A stretch of 64,000 nt of DNA from an uncultured Porphyromonadaceae bacterium (GCA_902493335.1 CABUPJ010000007.1:1-64000), one strand, 5' to 3'; shown: positions 50,652 through 60,079, counted from the stretch's first letter. Numbers and translations are program-made. The notes: a model not told the origin generated them from the letters alone.

Positions 50652-53177
50652 ATGAAAAACACATCATCCCGCACCGTCGACCTTTGCGTCGCCGCAGGAC
50701 TCGCGCATCCCGACAGCGAAGCCCCCGACTGCCGCGTCACCCTCTGCCACAACCTGCGCCCCTCGCCCGACGGCGCGCCCGAACTCGTCCCCACGGGACG
50801 TCCCGCGCCCGTCGCCGCAGGACACTACCGCCCCCTCGCCGTCATCACCCTTGCCGACGGACGCCGCCTCCTCGCTGTCGCCTCAGGCAAGACCCTCGCC
50901 ACCCTCGACCTCTCGCAGTGGATGCCCGACGCCGTCGAAGTCACCACCCTCGACGCCGAACCCATCTGCGCCACCGCCGCCGGCCGCCGTCTCACCGTCA
51001 TGACCGGCCGCGGAGCCACCACCGTCATCTTCGGCGACACACCCGACGACATCGCCGTCATCACACCCGACACCATCTTCCCCGAAGTCGCCGTCACCGC
51101 CGTGCCCGCCGCCAAAGCCGTCGCCACCATCGCCCCCGTACGCCTCGACAAAAGCTTCGCAGAAGGCAAGACCTGCGTCGACCCCGCCCAGCGCGCCCGC
51201 GTCACCGCCGCCATGAACGACGCCTACGAAGACATCGCCCGGCAGGCAGCCGCCGACGGAGCCTTCTTCCAGCCCGTAATCTGCCGCTACCGCCTCTACG
51301 ACGCCGACTCGACCGTCATCTACGTCTCGCCGCCCGTCGTCGTGTCGCTCCCAGCCGGCACACAGCTCACCGACTCGGTCGCCCTCAAATCCGACGACAT
51401 GACCGTCACACACCCCGTCTCCATCTCGGCCGACACCTATCGCATCCGCCTCACCGTCCCTGCCCACTCGCTCGCCCCGCGCGTCGCCGCCGCAGCCACT
51501 CAGCTGCGCCTCTTCGTCACACCCCAGTATCATCCCGTCGACTTCTCGCTCGCCGCCCGCTGCAACGCCGTCATACGCAGCACCACCGACAAGACCGTCA
51601 TGCGCGCCTCATGGCCCGGCACCGCCCGTTCCCTCGCCTCCACAACAGCCCGCGCCGCCGAGAACCTCCTGCGTCAGAGCATCGCCCGACTCGACTCGAT
51701 CGAGCGCCCCGTCCTGACCCTCGGCGACCCCTTCGCCTCGGCGGCAGGCACCACCCACACCCTCACCGTCACAGGCGCCCCCACCGCCGCAGACGAGAGT
51801 GAGACCCTCGCCCGCGCACTCGCCGCACCCTTCGCGCCACGCTGGGACAAAAGCCTGATGTTTGCCGCGCCCCACTCCTTCTCAGCCCGCGTCGTCACCG
51901 CCTCGGGCGACACCACCGTCTGGGGCGACCTCACACAGCGCTTCTTCCAGGGCTGGTCAGCCCGCTCGTTTGCCGTCAGGACCAAGGCAAAACGCTGGCG
52001 CGCAGCCGTCTGGACCGACCTCACCGCCTCCGTCGCCGACCCCGAAGAATCAGTCATCAGCCTCGCCTCGGGCGACGGCGACGCCCCCGAGCTCTTCAGC
52101 CCCCTCATCTGCTACCCCTCGGCCCGCGCCTCGAAGATGAAGATATGCCTCTCCGTCGAGGGCGAAGACCCCGTCACACAGACCTTCGACCTCACACCCG
52201 TCGCCGGCGACATGGCCGTCTATGTCCATCCCACCCTCCGTCCCTTCGCCCTCGCCGACGTCGCCGAAGCCTACGTCATCCCCGCCGAGCGCCCCGCCAC
52301 ACACCGCTGCGAGTCGATGATGGCCGTCGCCCGCAGCCTCTCGCCCCTGAGCGCCACAGCCATCGCCGACCTCTCGCGAGGCCGCGTCAACGCCCTGGCG
52401 GTCAGCCGCTACAACCGCTCGTCCCTGACCGTCCGCCAGCAGCGCTTCACCGTCTTCGCCGACAGCGGCATCCATACTCTCGCCCTCACCGGCCCCGGCG
52501 ACACCGACCTCTTCGAAATCGACCGCCGCACCGTCGCCTCACAGGCAGCCGTCACCGCCGTCGACGGCAGGATCTATGCCCTCACCACCGCCCGTCAGCT
52601 CATCCGCGTCACCTCCTCGTCGGCCGAGACCGTCGCCGATGGCGTCGATGCCACAACCCTCGCCTGGATAGCCCTGCGGCGCGAACTCCTCTGCCTCGGC
52701 GGCGCAGACGGCGACGCCACCGTCATCTGTCCCGACCACGACCTCGGGCGCTACACCCGCAGCCTGCCCGCCCTCACCGGCATCATCGCCGACGACACGA
52801 CAGCCGAAGTCTACGCCACCGACGGCAGCAGCGTCGTCAGCCTCGTCAACGAAGTCGCACCCTCGGCGACCGACATCGTCTGGAGCGTCACCGTCGACAC
52901 CCCCGGGCGTCGTCCCGCCGTCGTCGCAGCCCTCGACGCCGACATCGGCGCCACCAACATCCGGGGCACCATCGCCCTCACGCGCCACTCCACCCTCACA
53001 CCCGCCTCGGCCCCCACAGCCGCCTTCGACATCGAAGGACGCATCGGCGCACCACTCACCCTCCGCAACCTCGGTCCCGCCGCCTCCCGCTACACCGTCA
53101 CTCTCACCGCCACCACCGCCTCCGGCCTCGCCCTCCACCTCATCCGCCTCCGCCTCCTCACCCCCGGGAGAACATAA
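50652..53177 (+). CDS. 841-aa protein of unknown function, phage-like context
   Basis: A large GC-rich gene without signal peptide. I do not recognise the family. The N-terminus (CHNLRPSPDGAPELVPTG) recalls the opening of some phage structural proteins, followed by beta-propeller-like strands (GRRLLAVASGKTLATLDL, GRRLTVMTGRGATTVIFGD). The middle (residues about 330-480) is mixed, and the end is again beta-rich. It shares its upstream control element with the terminase gene 5 kb downstream of its end, which is the main hint that it has a phage-derived role. ATG 50652 lies 56 nt after the -7 box. Confidence 0.55.
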   Translation: MKNTSSRTVDLCVAAGLAHPDSEAPDCRVTLCHNLRPSPDGAPELVPTGRPAPVAAGHYRPLAVITLADGRRLLAVASGKTLATLDLSQWMPDAVEVTTLDAEPICATAAGRRLTVMTGRGATTVIFGDTPDDIAVITPDTIFPEVAVTAVPAAKAVATIAPVRLDKSFAEGKTCVDPAQRARVTAAMNDAYEDIARQAAADGAFFQPVICRYRLYDADSTVIYVSPPVVVSLPAGTQLTDSVALKSDDMTVTHPVSISADTYRIRLTVPAHSLAPRVAAAATQLRLFVTPQYHPVDFSLAARCNAVIRSTTDKTVMRASWPGTARSLASTTARAAENLLRQSIARLDSIERPVLTLGDPFASAAGTTHTLTVTGAPTAADESETLARALAAPFAPRWDKSLMFAAPHSFSARVVTASGDTTVWGDLTQRFFQGWSARSFAVRTKAKRWRAAVWTDLTASVADPEESVISLASGDGDAPELFSPLICYPSARASKMKICLSVEGEDPVTQTFDLTPVAGDMAVYVHPTLRPFALADVAEAYVIPAERPATHRCESMMAVARSLSPLSATAIADLSRGRVNALAVSRYNRSSLTVRQQRFTVFADSGIHTLALTGPGDTDLFEIDRRTVASQAAVTAVDGRIYALTTARQLIRVTSSSAETVADGVDATTLAWIALRRELLCLGGADGDATVICPDHDLGRYTRSLPALTGIIADDTTAEVYATDGSSVVSLVNEVAPSATDIVWSVTVDTPGRRPAVVAALDADIGATNIRGTIALTRHSTLTPASAPTAAFDIEGRIGAPLTLRNLGPAASRYTVTLTATTASGLALHLIRLRLLTPGRT

Positions 53178-53900
53178 AACACAAGAACACAAGCACATAA
53201 GAACAAAAAATTCTTTTTTTGACATAAAACGTTTGACAATCAAGCCGGAGGCTTGAAATATTGTTAACGCGGGCGCCCCGCCCGTGGAAAGGAGCCCTAC
53301 CAAATCCTCTCAACCCCGGCGGGGTTGAACTTCCCCTTCTGAGCCCGACCTTAATGACTTTAATGACCTTAACAACCTTACCCGCAAACTTCTAAACTAA
53401 CCTTTTGGTCCCGTAGACCGAGCTTTAGCGAGGCCATGTGGAGCGAGGGTTTCAACCCTCGCAGCAATCGCCAAAGCCCGGGAGCCCCGCGCTCTCCTCC
53501 TCCCGACCGAGGCCGTAGACACTGACAACCCCTTGTTTCTCAAGCCGGAGGCCTGAAATCTTGTTAACTCCGCGGGCGCCCGCGCCCGGGGAAAGAAACC
53601 AACCAAGGCCCTTCAACCCCGGCGGGGTTGAACCATCATAGACGATAGACCCTAATGACCTTAATAGCCTTTGTTTAAGACTCATTATCGTCTGCAAGAC
53701 GCTGACCATCCCCACAATACAAAAAACTTATGTTCTATCATACTACAGCTTTCCATATACTTGAATGTCAGCTAATTGGAGAATGTTGTAGTATAACATT
53801 GAGTTGCCGTCCGGACGGCATAGGGACTTCTGCCCTTATGCCCTTCTGTTCATGATTGTGCGTTATGTTAATGATTGTGAATTGTGCATCATGCATTGAT
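53178..53900. repeat. Intergenic repeat array, locus 8
   Basis: ACAAGAACACAAGCACATAAG words, two copies of AAGCCGGAGGCTTGAA-like units with GGGCGCCCGCGCCC and CCCCGGCGGGGTTGAA palindromes, one CGTCTGCAAGACG unit, and TGTGCATCATGCATTGATTAA at the right end. No gene in the 720-nt gap. Confidence 0.85.
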
Positions 53901-53919
53901 TAACCCTTTCTCTCTGTAA

Positions 53920-53958
53920 TACAAAAGGAGCCACAACTTGCGTTGCAGCCCCTTTGTA
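53920..53958 (-). terminator. Hairpin terminator after the C10/lipoprotein unit
   Basis: TACAAAAGG (53920-53928) pairs with CCTTTGTA (53951-53958) with one bulge, about 20 nt past the stop at 53979. Confidence 0.6.
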
Positions 53959-53978
53959 TCACAAAGAGTACGATTAGC

Positions 53979-54779
53979 TTATTCACCGTCTTCAAGAGAA
54001 GCATAATAATCTCGTTCTGCAATCAGATCGCTCAGATACAACATCGGTTGCTCCAATACGATTTCACCTTGATAATATTTATTACGATCCACTGATTCTC
54101 CGAATTTATCTCTGAAAGCATCTATAATCCAATCATACGCATCCTTAGTGCTGTCAAATGCCACCGGCCGGCCTTTGATTTCAAATGGTTCTGACGTTGA
54201 ATAATTGCCGATAGGCACATAACAACCGTCGCCTTCATCATAAGCCTTATTGTAATCAGGATAAATCACCAGATTCATCTCATCGGCAAGCAGCAGATAG
54301 AATTTCGACGAACCGAGAGTTATCGTGCTCGTAGTTTCATCTATAGATATATCTTTTTTGATGAAGACCTTATAATCCTTACCATCAGCCCGGTATATCA
54401 GATCAAGCACCACAGCGAATTTTGATGGACCACTTGAAGACCTGAATAATTTCATTGATTCCCAGCAAGTGCCTTCTTTTAGAATAATTGTTGAAGGCAA
54501 TGGACTGTCACCAAGCATTCCACCATCAATATTCGTCCATCTCTCGTTTTTAACCGCATACCAATTTGAATTTTTAAGAGAATAAGTAGCGTCTTTCAAA
54601 GCCGTCGAGTAGCGGCTGAGCACATTATAGTCAATCTCGCCCTGCACGATTTTTCCTTTCTTGACAAAATTCTTAGGATTGGCCTTATCCTCAGACGACT
54701 GCGGGTCATCCGAACATGCCGTCATAAAGACCATAAACAAAGCCGCCAGACCTGCAAATATAATTTTAGTCGTTTTCAT
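53979..54779 (-). CDS. Lipoprotein cotranscribed with a C10 protease
   Basis: A 266-aa lipoprotein (signal KIIFAGLAALFMVFMTAC, Cys22). No family recognised; the sequence is beta-rich with alternating strands (TLGSSKFYLLLADEMNLVIY) and an acidic C-terminus. It begins 8 nt after the stop of the C10 protease gene, so the two form one unit. In B. fragilis small lipoproteins beside C10 proteases act as inhibitors; this protein is longer and I see no Spi-type similarity, so that role is only a suggestion. Confidence 0.65.
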   Translation of the reverse strand: MKTTKIIFAGLAALFMVFMTACSDDPQSSEDKANPKNFVKKGKIVQGEIDYNVLSRYSTALKDATYSLKNSNWYAVKNERWTNIDGGMLGDSPLPSTIILKEGTCWESMKLFRSSSGPSKFAVVLDLIYRADGKDYKVFIKKDISIDETTSTITLGSSKFYLLLADEMNLVIYPDYNKAYDEGDGCYVPIGNYSTSEPFEIKGRPVAFDSTKDAYDWIIDAFRDKFGESVDRNKYYQGEIVLEQPMLYLSDLIAERDYYASLEDGE

Positions 54780-54787
54780 ATTTCTAA

Positions 54788-56032
54788 TTATTTTATTGTT
54801 ATCATTTTTAATTCTTTAGAGTAGGTCTTAGTTTCAGTTGGCCTAAATACATCTCCTGAGAAAACGCCATTTGAGTCTCCGTTCCATCCCCAGTTAAAAT
54901 AAACCAAGCAATAGTATGCCTCCTCTTCTTTTATTAGAGTCCATCTAACTTTCCCTTGTTCTCTATAATAAGTAGCCTGTATAGTCTTCATATATTCGCA
55001 GCCATCTGCAACCCAAGCATGGCCTGAATTACTATTAGGCTTTAAACCGGTGCATAAAACTAACCCCCCGGACGTAAGTGTATTTACAATATCCATATAA
55101 TTATAGGCTTTATAATCCCCTACGTTTTTGCTTGATAGAATATTTTTTGTTGATGAATGGATTCTATCTGAGCCAGTCGTAGACTCGACAGGCGAAGAAT
55201 AGTTAGTTACAGAAATTTTTCCTATTTGTCTGCATAACTGCGCAACTGCCATATAATTGGGATTACTTTCAATAGGAAATAATCTTGCGATTATATTTTT
55301 GCCGGCAGGCTCAGATATCGCCTTTGACATTTCGTTCCAGGGCAAATTTATTGTCTGATTATTATCAAATGTCAATTTAATGCTTTTAGGTTCCTGAAAG
55401 TATTCACAAATCATAAAAAGAGCAGTCGGATAGCATCCGCTTATTAAATTAGGACACAGTTTTCCTTCAGGATAATTCTGCCCCCTATTTACCTTTACCT
55501 GCGGTTCTACTGCGAAACGGAAAATTGTATCCACATCAACCCTATACTCAGCCAGCGGCTTGGGGTCGTTCGGGCCATCGGGATTCGGATCTGCTCCGCC
55601 TATTGACATCGTGCTGACATATTCCTCGGCGGCATCCATAAAAAACTTAAAACCCGGATTGCCCGAATTTATACTTTCCTGATAGCTGCCCTCATCGATT
55701 ACCGCTAATATCGGTTCTACATTTTTAGGAGCGGCAACAATGGCATATCCTCTGTTGTCTTCGTATTCGACGACATACATAAGAGGTTCGCTATTGCTGC
55801 GGCTTTTGTGACTGTCAAGTGTGAAAACTTTAGATTCATCAACATACCTTGCGCCCGAGCGCCCGCGCTGGTGCTCATTGGCAAAATCTTGAGCAATGTT
55901 TATCACTTCTTCTTTGGTTCTTAACTTTGAACTGTAGAAATTTTCCAAAGCGTTTTCGTTCTGCAATGGCTCTTCTTGCGAGCAGCTAAACAGTATTGTC
56001 GCAATTGCAGCTAAAATGAGGAGTTTTTTCAT
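54788..56032 (-). CDS. C10 (streptopain-family) cysteine protease lipoprotein
   Basis: A 414-aa pre-pro-protease. A lipoprotein signal (AAIATILFSCSQ) is followed by a Spi propeptide (residues about 35-135, EPLMYVVEYEDNRGYAIVAA) and the C10 catalytic domain with Cys in LISGCYPTALFMI and His in SGHAWVADGCE; FNWGWNGDSNGVF supplies the usual Trp region. Homologues are secreted proteases of Bacteroides and SpeB of Streptococcus. It is divergent from another C10 gene across 400 nt and cotranscribed with a lipoprotein gene. Confidence 0.85.
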   Translation of the reverse strand: MKKLLILAAIATILFSCSQEEPLQNENALENFYSSKLRTKEEVINIAQDFANEHQRGRSGARYVDESKVFTLDSHKSRSNSEPLMYVVEYEDNRGYAIVAAPKNVEPILAVIDEGSYQESINSGNPGFKFFMDAAEEYVSTMSIGGADPNPDGPNDPKPLAEYRVDVDTIFRFAVEPQVKVNRGQNYPEGKLCPNLISGCYPTALFMICEYFQEPKSIKLTFDNNQTINLPWNEMSKAISEPAGKNIIARLFPIESNPNYMAVAQLCRQIGKISVTNYSSPVESTTGSDRIHSSTKNILSSKNVGDYKAYNYMDIVNTLTSGGLVLCTGLKPNSNSGHAWVADGCEYMKTIQATYYREQGKVRWTLIKEEEAYYCLVYFNWGWNGDSNGVFSGDVFRPTETKTYSKELKMITIK

Positions 56033-56062
56033 GAAATTTTATTTTTAGGTAAGTAATTTTCG

Positions 56063-56094
56063 CAAAAATACGACCACAAACTTTAAAATGCAAA
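56063..56094 (-). promoter_or_regulatory. Promoter TTTG-N20-TATTTTTG
   Basis: Minus-strand TTTG (56091-56094) and TATTTTTG (56063-56070), 20 nt apart, 30 nt before the ATG at 56032. Confidence 0.7.
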
Positions 56095-56358
56095 AAAATC
56101 ACAAAAAAATTACAATAAATCTATCTTTTTATAAAAACCGAACATTCAATCACATAAAAGATTGTAATTGCTGACAATAAGAGATATGGTAAATTCTTGG
56201 CTGAGGATTGCTCCGTCATTCTTAGAAGGATTTAATCCATCTAATTTTTCGCTGGTGATAGAATTACTTTTAAAATGCCATTTTTCTATATCAATCGAAT
56301 CAAAAATCAGCTAATTCTTCAATTATTATACCAAATTTAAAAAAATTAATAAAATTTA

Positions 56359-56389
56359 TTTACTTTACAAAAGTTTATTTATATCTTTG
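56359..56389 (+). promoter_or_regulatory. Promoter TTTA-N19-TATCTTTG
   Basis: TATCTTTG at 56382-56389 with TTTA at 56359-56362, 19 nt apart. Precedes the rightward C10 gene by 39 nt. The segment 56095-56358 is AT-rich with no gene. Confidence 0.6.
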
Positions 56390-56428
56390 GTGCGACAACT
56401 ACATTACTCACCCCAAAAAAATCTTTCT

Positions 56429-57766
56429 ATGAAAAAGCTTCTCTCTGTTTTCGCCTTTTCAATGGCGCTTTTATCACTGATTTCTTGCTCTAATGAAATT
56501 GAACAACCGTTCGACAAGCCTGTCGATAACCCGATTTGCGACAACGAAGCACTTATTGCTGTGACCGCTTTAAATGCCCGCGATTTCTTTTTCGCCCCGG
56601 AAAGTCGCGACGCATCAGTTTCTGTTGACAAAATTAATTATATAACTTCGCGGACATCAAGGTCTAATGAAGAAGACACTTTGATTTATGTAGTTAATTT
56701 CACTGATAATAAAGGTTTTGCCATCTTATCTGCTGTTGACAAAGATGATCCCGTGTATGCTGTAACAGATTATGGGCAATATACTCCCGATGGTGAAAAC
56801 GTAACCGGTGTCGACGATTATATAAACCGAACAAAAGCATTGATGCAATATAAAAGAGATAGCATAAACGCCGGTAACCCTGGTGACCCGTCGCACCTGC
56901 TATTTGTAGAATCGGTGAAAGATACTCTTGAAAATGTGAACGTCCTGGCCAAACTGAAAACTCATTGGGGACAAACCGGTTTTTACGCCAAGTATTGTCC
57001 TTATTATTCGACATCAACAAATAAAGGTGCGACAGGCTGTGTTATAACAGCTATCGCCATGGTGATGTCATATTACAGCCACCCAGAATCTATTGCCATC
57101 GATTACAATGGAACTTCATCAAATATGGATCTCAATTGGACAGAAATTAATAAACACACAAGGACGCAACGTAATTGCGAAAACGGTGGTTTCGGTTTCT
57201 GCGCCGCTACCGCTGAAGCTCATGATGCAATCGCAAAATTGATGAGACAATTGGGACATATGGCAAATGCCGACTATCGCATTTCCAACACAGGTGTCGC
57301 TTTTACCGGCGCTTCAGGAGCCGACGCCGCCTCAATATTTAATAAATTGGGATATGAATTTAAGGGATATTACAACTACACTGGTGCAGATGATACAAAA
57401 TTGTATCGCGATTATATCTTGTTTATGTTAGGCGCCGATAGCAATGGAAAATTTCTGTCTCATTGCTTTATCGTCGATGGCTGCCGAAAACTGACCGTAA
57501 AGACAACCGAAAAGACTTATGACACTACATATACTCCGTGGTATTTAGTGTCTGAACGAGAAATATCCACTGTAACAAACAATTACATGCATGTTAATTG
57601 GGGATGGGACGGCGAAGCCGACGGATATTACAGAGATAATGTATTTAATACAATAAAAGTTGAAGAACGTGATTTTCCCCGCTTATCACTGGAAGAACCT
57701 GATTCGGTCTCATATGACGTTATCAAATACGCCACCGTTCGAAAGCCGATGATGATAATTTTATGA
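56429..57766 (+). CDS. C10 (streptopain-family) cysteine protease lipoprotein
   Basis: A 445-aa pre-pro-protease (MKKLLSVFAFSMALLSLISC; lipobox LISC). The Spi propeptide occupies residues about 35-140 (DTLIYVVNFTDNKGFAILSA). The catalytic Cys is in KGATGCVITAIAM, the His in LSHCFIVDGC (Gly of the usual GHAW replaced), and VNWGWDGEADGYY follows. The frame is open from 56387, but that begins inside the promoter; ATG 56429 carries the signal. Monocistronic, closed by a hairpin. Only loosely similar to the divergent C10 protein. Confidence 0.85.
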   Translation: MKKLLSVFAFSMALLSLISCSNEIEQPFDKPVDNPICDNEALIAVTALNARDFFFAPESRDASVSVDKINYITSRTSRSNEEDTLIYVVNFTDNKGFAILSAVDKDDPVYAVTDYGQYTPDGENVTGVDDYINRTKALMQYKRDSINAGNPGDPSHLLFVESVKDTLENVNVLAKLKTHWGQTGFYAKYCPYYSTSTNKGATGCVITAIAMVMSYYSHPESIAIDYNGTSSNMDLNWTEINKHTRTQRNCENGGFGFCAATAEAHDAIAKLMRQLGHMANADYRISNTGVAFTGASGADAASIFNKLGYEFKGYYNYTGADDTKLYRDYILFMLGADSNGKFLSHCFIVDGCRKLTVKTTEKTYDTTYTPWYLVSEREISTVTNNYMHVNWGWDGEADGYYRDNVFNTIKVEERDFPRLSLEEPDSVSYDVIKYATVRKPMMIIL

Positions 57767-57787
57767 TTTTGCAAACATTATCTGCTT

Positions 57788-57840
57788 AAAAAGAAGGGTG
57801 CACCTCAGTAAGAAGTGCGTCCTTCTTTTTTTCTACCCAT
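57788..57840 (+). terminator. Hairpin terminator after the rightward C10 gene
   Basis: AAAAAGAAGG (57788-57797) pairs with CCTTCTTTTT (57831-57840), with inner TGCAC/GTGCG pairs, and a T-run on the right. Confidence 0.75.
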
Positions 57841-57868
57841 ACCTTATCGCCTCGACTCTCAACTCTGT

Positions 57869-57937
57869 GGAATTCTAAAATTGCACCTCATAACGATTTT
57901 AGTAATAAAAACCGCCCCTGACAGCCTTAACTTTGCA
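57869..57937 (+). promoter_or_regulatory. Conserved 69-nt control element B upstream of the terminase gene
   Basis: Same as the element at 50528-50596: identical 18-bp head GGAATTCTAAAATTGCAC, ACGATTTT 24 nt in, the AGTAATAAA segment and the TAACTTTGCA end, all at equal spacing. The GC-rich part between differs freely, so the fixed words are likely the functional ones. It precedes the ATG at 58167 by 230 nt, with repeats between. Confidence 0.8.
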
Positions 57938-57984
57938 CCGTCTGAAACATCCTCAGCTTCTCATGTCCTAAAACTATGATTTTA

Positions 57985-58125
57985 TATCCTTCTGTCCGTC
58001 AAAGAAAAAGCCCAAGAACACAAGCACATAAGAACAAAAGTCTTTTAGGCATAAAAACAAACAGAACATAATATTTATATTCTTATGTTCTTGTGTACTT
58101 ATGTTCTTTTGTTCTTTTTCTGTCT
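57985..58125. repeat. Dispersed AT-rich repeats, locus 9
   Basis: ACACAAGCACATAAGAACA facing TATGTTCTTGTGTACTTATG, repeated twice, inside the leader of the terminase gene. Confidence 0.8.
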
Positions 58126-58166
58126 TTCTGTCTAAAAATCTTCTTCAATCTTAATTTCTAACCACT

Positions 58167-60005
58167 ATGAATATCAAAGAAATAATTCAAGAAAACACTC
58201 GTCGCTTGCGGGCGCTCGAGACCGACTTCGACCCCGTCAGGGGCGTCGGTTGCTCCGGCGAACGCGTCGAGGTCGCCACGCCCGTCGAGGGCCTCCCGCG
58301 TGCATTCGTGCCGCGCGAGATGACCGACGACCCGCAATATGCCGTCGCCACAGGCGCCGAACAGTGGAAAACCCTCCGCTGCCGCCACGACTTCGAATAC
58401 TGGTGCATCACCTGCGTCAGAGTCAAACACAAGACCCTCGGCACCGATGTAGCCTTCAGACTCAACCGCCCTCAGCGCCGCGTCGCCGCCGTCATGGAAG
58501 CCGACCGCCGCGCAGGCCGACCCATACGCCTCATCATGCTCAAGGCCCGACAGTGGGGAGGCTCGACCCTCGTCCAGATGTATATGGCATGGATACAGTC
58601 GTGCCACCGCCGCAACTGGCACTCGCTCATCTGCGCCCACGTCAAAGACACCGCCGCCGGCATCCGCGGCATGTACACCAAGATGCTCGCCGGATACCCC
58701 GAAGACCTCTGGGAAGGCGACGAGCGACCGATGTTCCGCCCCTACGAGCGCTCGCTCAACGTCCGCGAGATCACAGGCCGCGGATGCCGCGTCACCGTCG
58801 GCTCGGCCGAAAACCACGAAGCCGTCCGTGGCAGCGACTACGCCATGGCCCACCTCTCCGAGACCGCCTTCTGGCCCTCGACACCGCAGCACACCCCCGA
58901 AGGACTCGTCCGCGCCGTCTGCGGCTCGATAGCCCTGATGCCTTACTCTCTGATAGTCATGGAGTCGACCGCCAACGGCATCGGCAACTACTTCCACAGC
59001 GAGTGGCTGCGCTGCCGCGACGGACGCGGCGACAAGCGCGCCGTCTTCGTCCCCTGGTATGAGATCGAGCTCTATTCAGTACCCGTCGACGACCCCGAGG
59101 CCGTCATCACCTCAATGAGCCCCTACGAGCGGTCGCTCTGGGACATGGGCCTGACCCTCGAGCAGATCTACTGGTACCGCCTCAAATCATCTGAATACCT
59201 GTCACACGAGATGATGATGGCCGAGTTTCCCACCACCGACACCGAAGCCTTCGCCGCCACGGGCAGCGGCGTCTTCGATCCCGCCGACGTCGAACGACTG
59301 CGCGGCGACTGTCGCGAGCCGCTGATGATCGCCGACGCCGACAGCTCGGGCGCGCTCGTCGAAGACCCCGCCGGCGGCCTGCAGATATGGGAGAAACCCG
59401 ACGACAAAGCCGAATATGTCGCCGCCGTCGATGTCGGCGGACGCTCGGTCAAGAGCGACTGGTCGGTCATCGCCGTCATGCGCCGCGGCGAGGGCATGCG
59501 CCGTCACGAGATTGTCGCCCAGTGGCGCGGACACCTCGACCACGACCGTCTGGCCGCCAAATGCGCCGCCGTCGGGCGACTCTACAACGACGCCCTGCTC
59601 ATCGTCGAGAGCAACACCCTCGAATGTGAGGCCGACGGCGGAGCCGACTCAAACCTCTTCATTCTCAGCCGTCTGGCCGAGACCTACCGTCACCTCTACC
59701 GCCGCGAGACCCTCGACGGCGACGGTCGTGCCTCGCAGCGCCTCGGCTTCCACACCAACCGCGCCACCAAAGCCGCCCTCGTCTCCGGACTCATCGAGGC
59801 CGTCCGCGACGGCGCCTACACCGAGCGCGACACCGGGGCCTGCAACGAGCTACTCACCTACGAACAGCGCCGCAACGGCTCATACGGCGCCCGCGCCGGC
59901 TTCAACGACGACATCGTCATGACCCGCGCCATGGCCCTCCACGCCCTCCGCAGCCGTCAGACACATCTCGCCGGCCCCGCGCCCGTCCTCCCGCCCAAAT
60001 GGTAA
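58167..60005 (+). CDS. Orphan phage terminase large-subunit-like protein
   Basis: A 612-aa protein with the two parts of a terminase large subunit. ATPase: KARQWGGST at 127-134 as Walker-A-like loop, HLSETAFW at 229-236 and LIVMESTANGIGN at 262-274. Nuclease (RNase H fold): AAVDVGGRSVKSDWSVIAV near 415, LLIVESNTLE and FNDDIVMTRAMALHA supplying acidic residues. No small terminase, portal, capsid or tail genes lie beside it; neighbours are C10 proteases and a muramidase. A complete frame under strong codon bias suggests it is kept by selection. Shares its control element with the 841-aa gene. Confidence 0.75.
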   Translation: MNIKEIIQENTRRLRALETDFDPVRGVGCSGERVEVATPVEGLPRAFVPREMTDDPQYAVATGAEQWKTLRCRHDFEYWCITCVRVKHKTLGTDVAFRLNRPQRRVAAVMEADRRAGRPIRLIMLKARQWGGSTLVQMYMAWIQSCHRRNWHSLICAHVKDTAAGIRGMYTKMLAGYPEDLWEGDERPMFRPYERSLNVREITGRGCRVTVGSAENHEAVRGSDYAMAHLSETAFWPSTPQHTPEGLVRAVCGSIALMPYSLIVMESTANGIGNYFHSEWLRCRDGRGDKRAVFVPWYEIELYSVPVDDPEAVITSMSPYERSLWDMGLTLEQIYWYRLKSSEYLSHEMMMAEFPTTDTEAFAATGSGVFDPADVERLRGDCREPLMIADADSSGALVEDPAGGLQIWEKPDDKAEYVAAVDVGGRSVKSDWSVIAVMRRGEGMRRHEIVAQWRGHLDHDRLAAKCAAVGRLYNDALLIVESNTLECEADGGADSNLFILSRLAETYRHLYRRETLDGDGRASQRLGFHTNRATKAALVSGLIEAVRDGAYTERDTGACNELLTYEQRRNGSYGARAGFNDDIVMTRAMALHALRSRQTHLAGPAPVLPPKW

Positions 60006-60066
60006 AAAAGCCCGAATCACTCTTGTTAAAAACATAAAAATCTATGGCTGCGCCGGATAATTTGGC

Positions 60067-60074
60067 TAATTTTG
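60067..60074 (+). promoter_or_regulatory. Possible -7 box (TAATTTTG) for the muramidase
   Basis: TAATTTTG lies inside the upstream extension of the muramidase frame and 5 nt before ATG 60080, which favours that ATG. The -33 place lacks TTTG. Confidence 0.4.
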
Positions 60075-60079
60075 TAAAG

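Noticed and set aside
50264..53303. Arginine- and glycine-rich frames overlapping the 841-aa gene in other frames
   Set aside because: Low-complexity composition (RRRHH, GGDGG runs) typical of shifted reading of GC-rich coding DNA.
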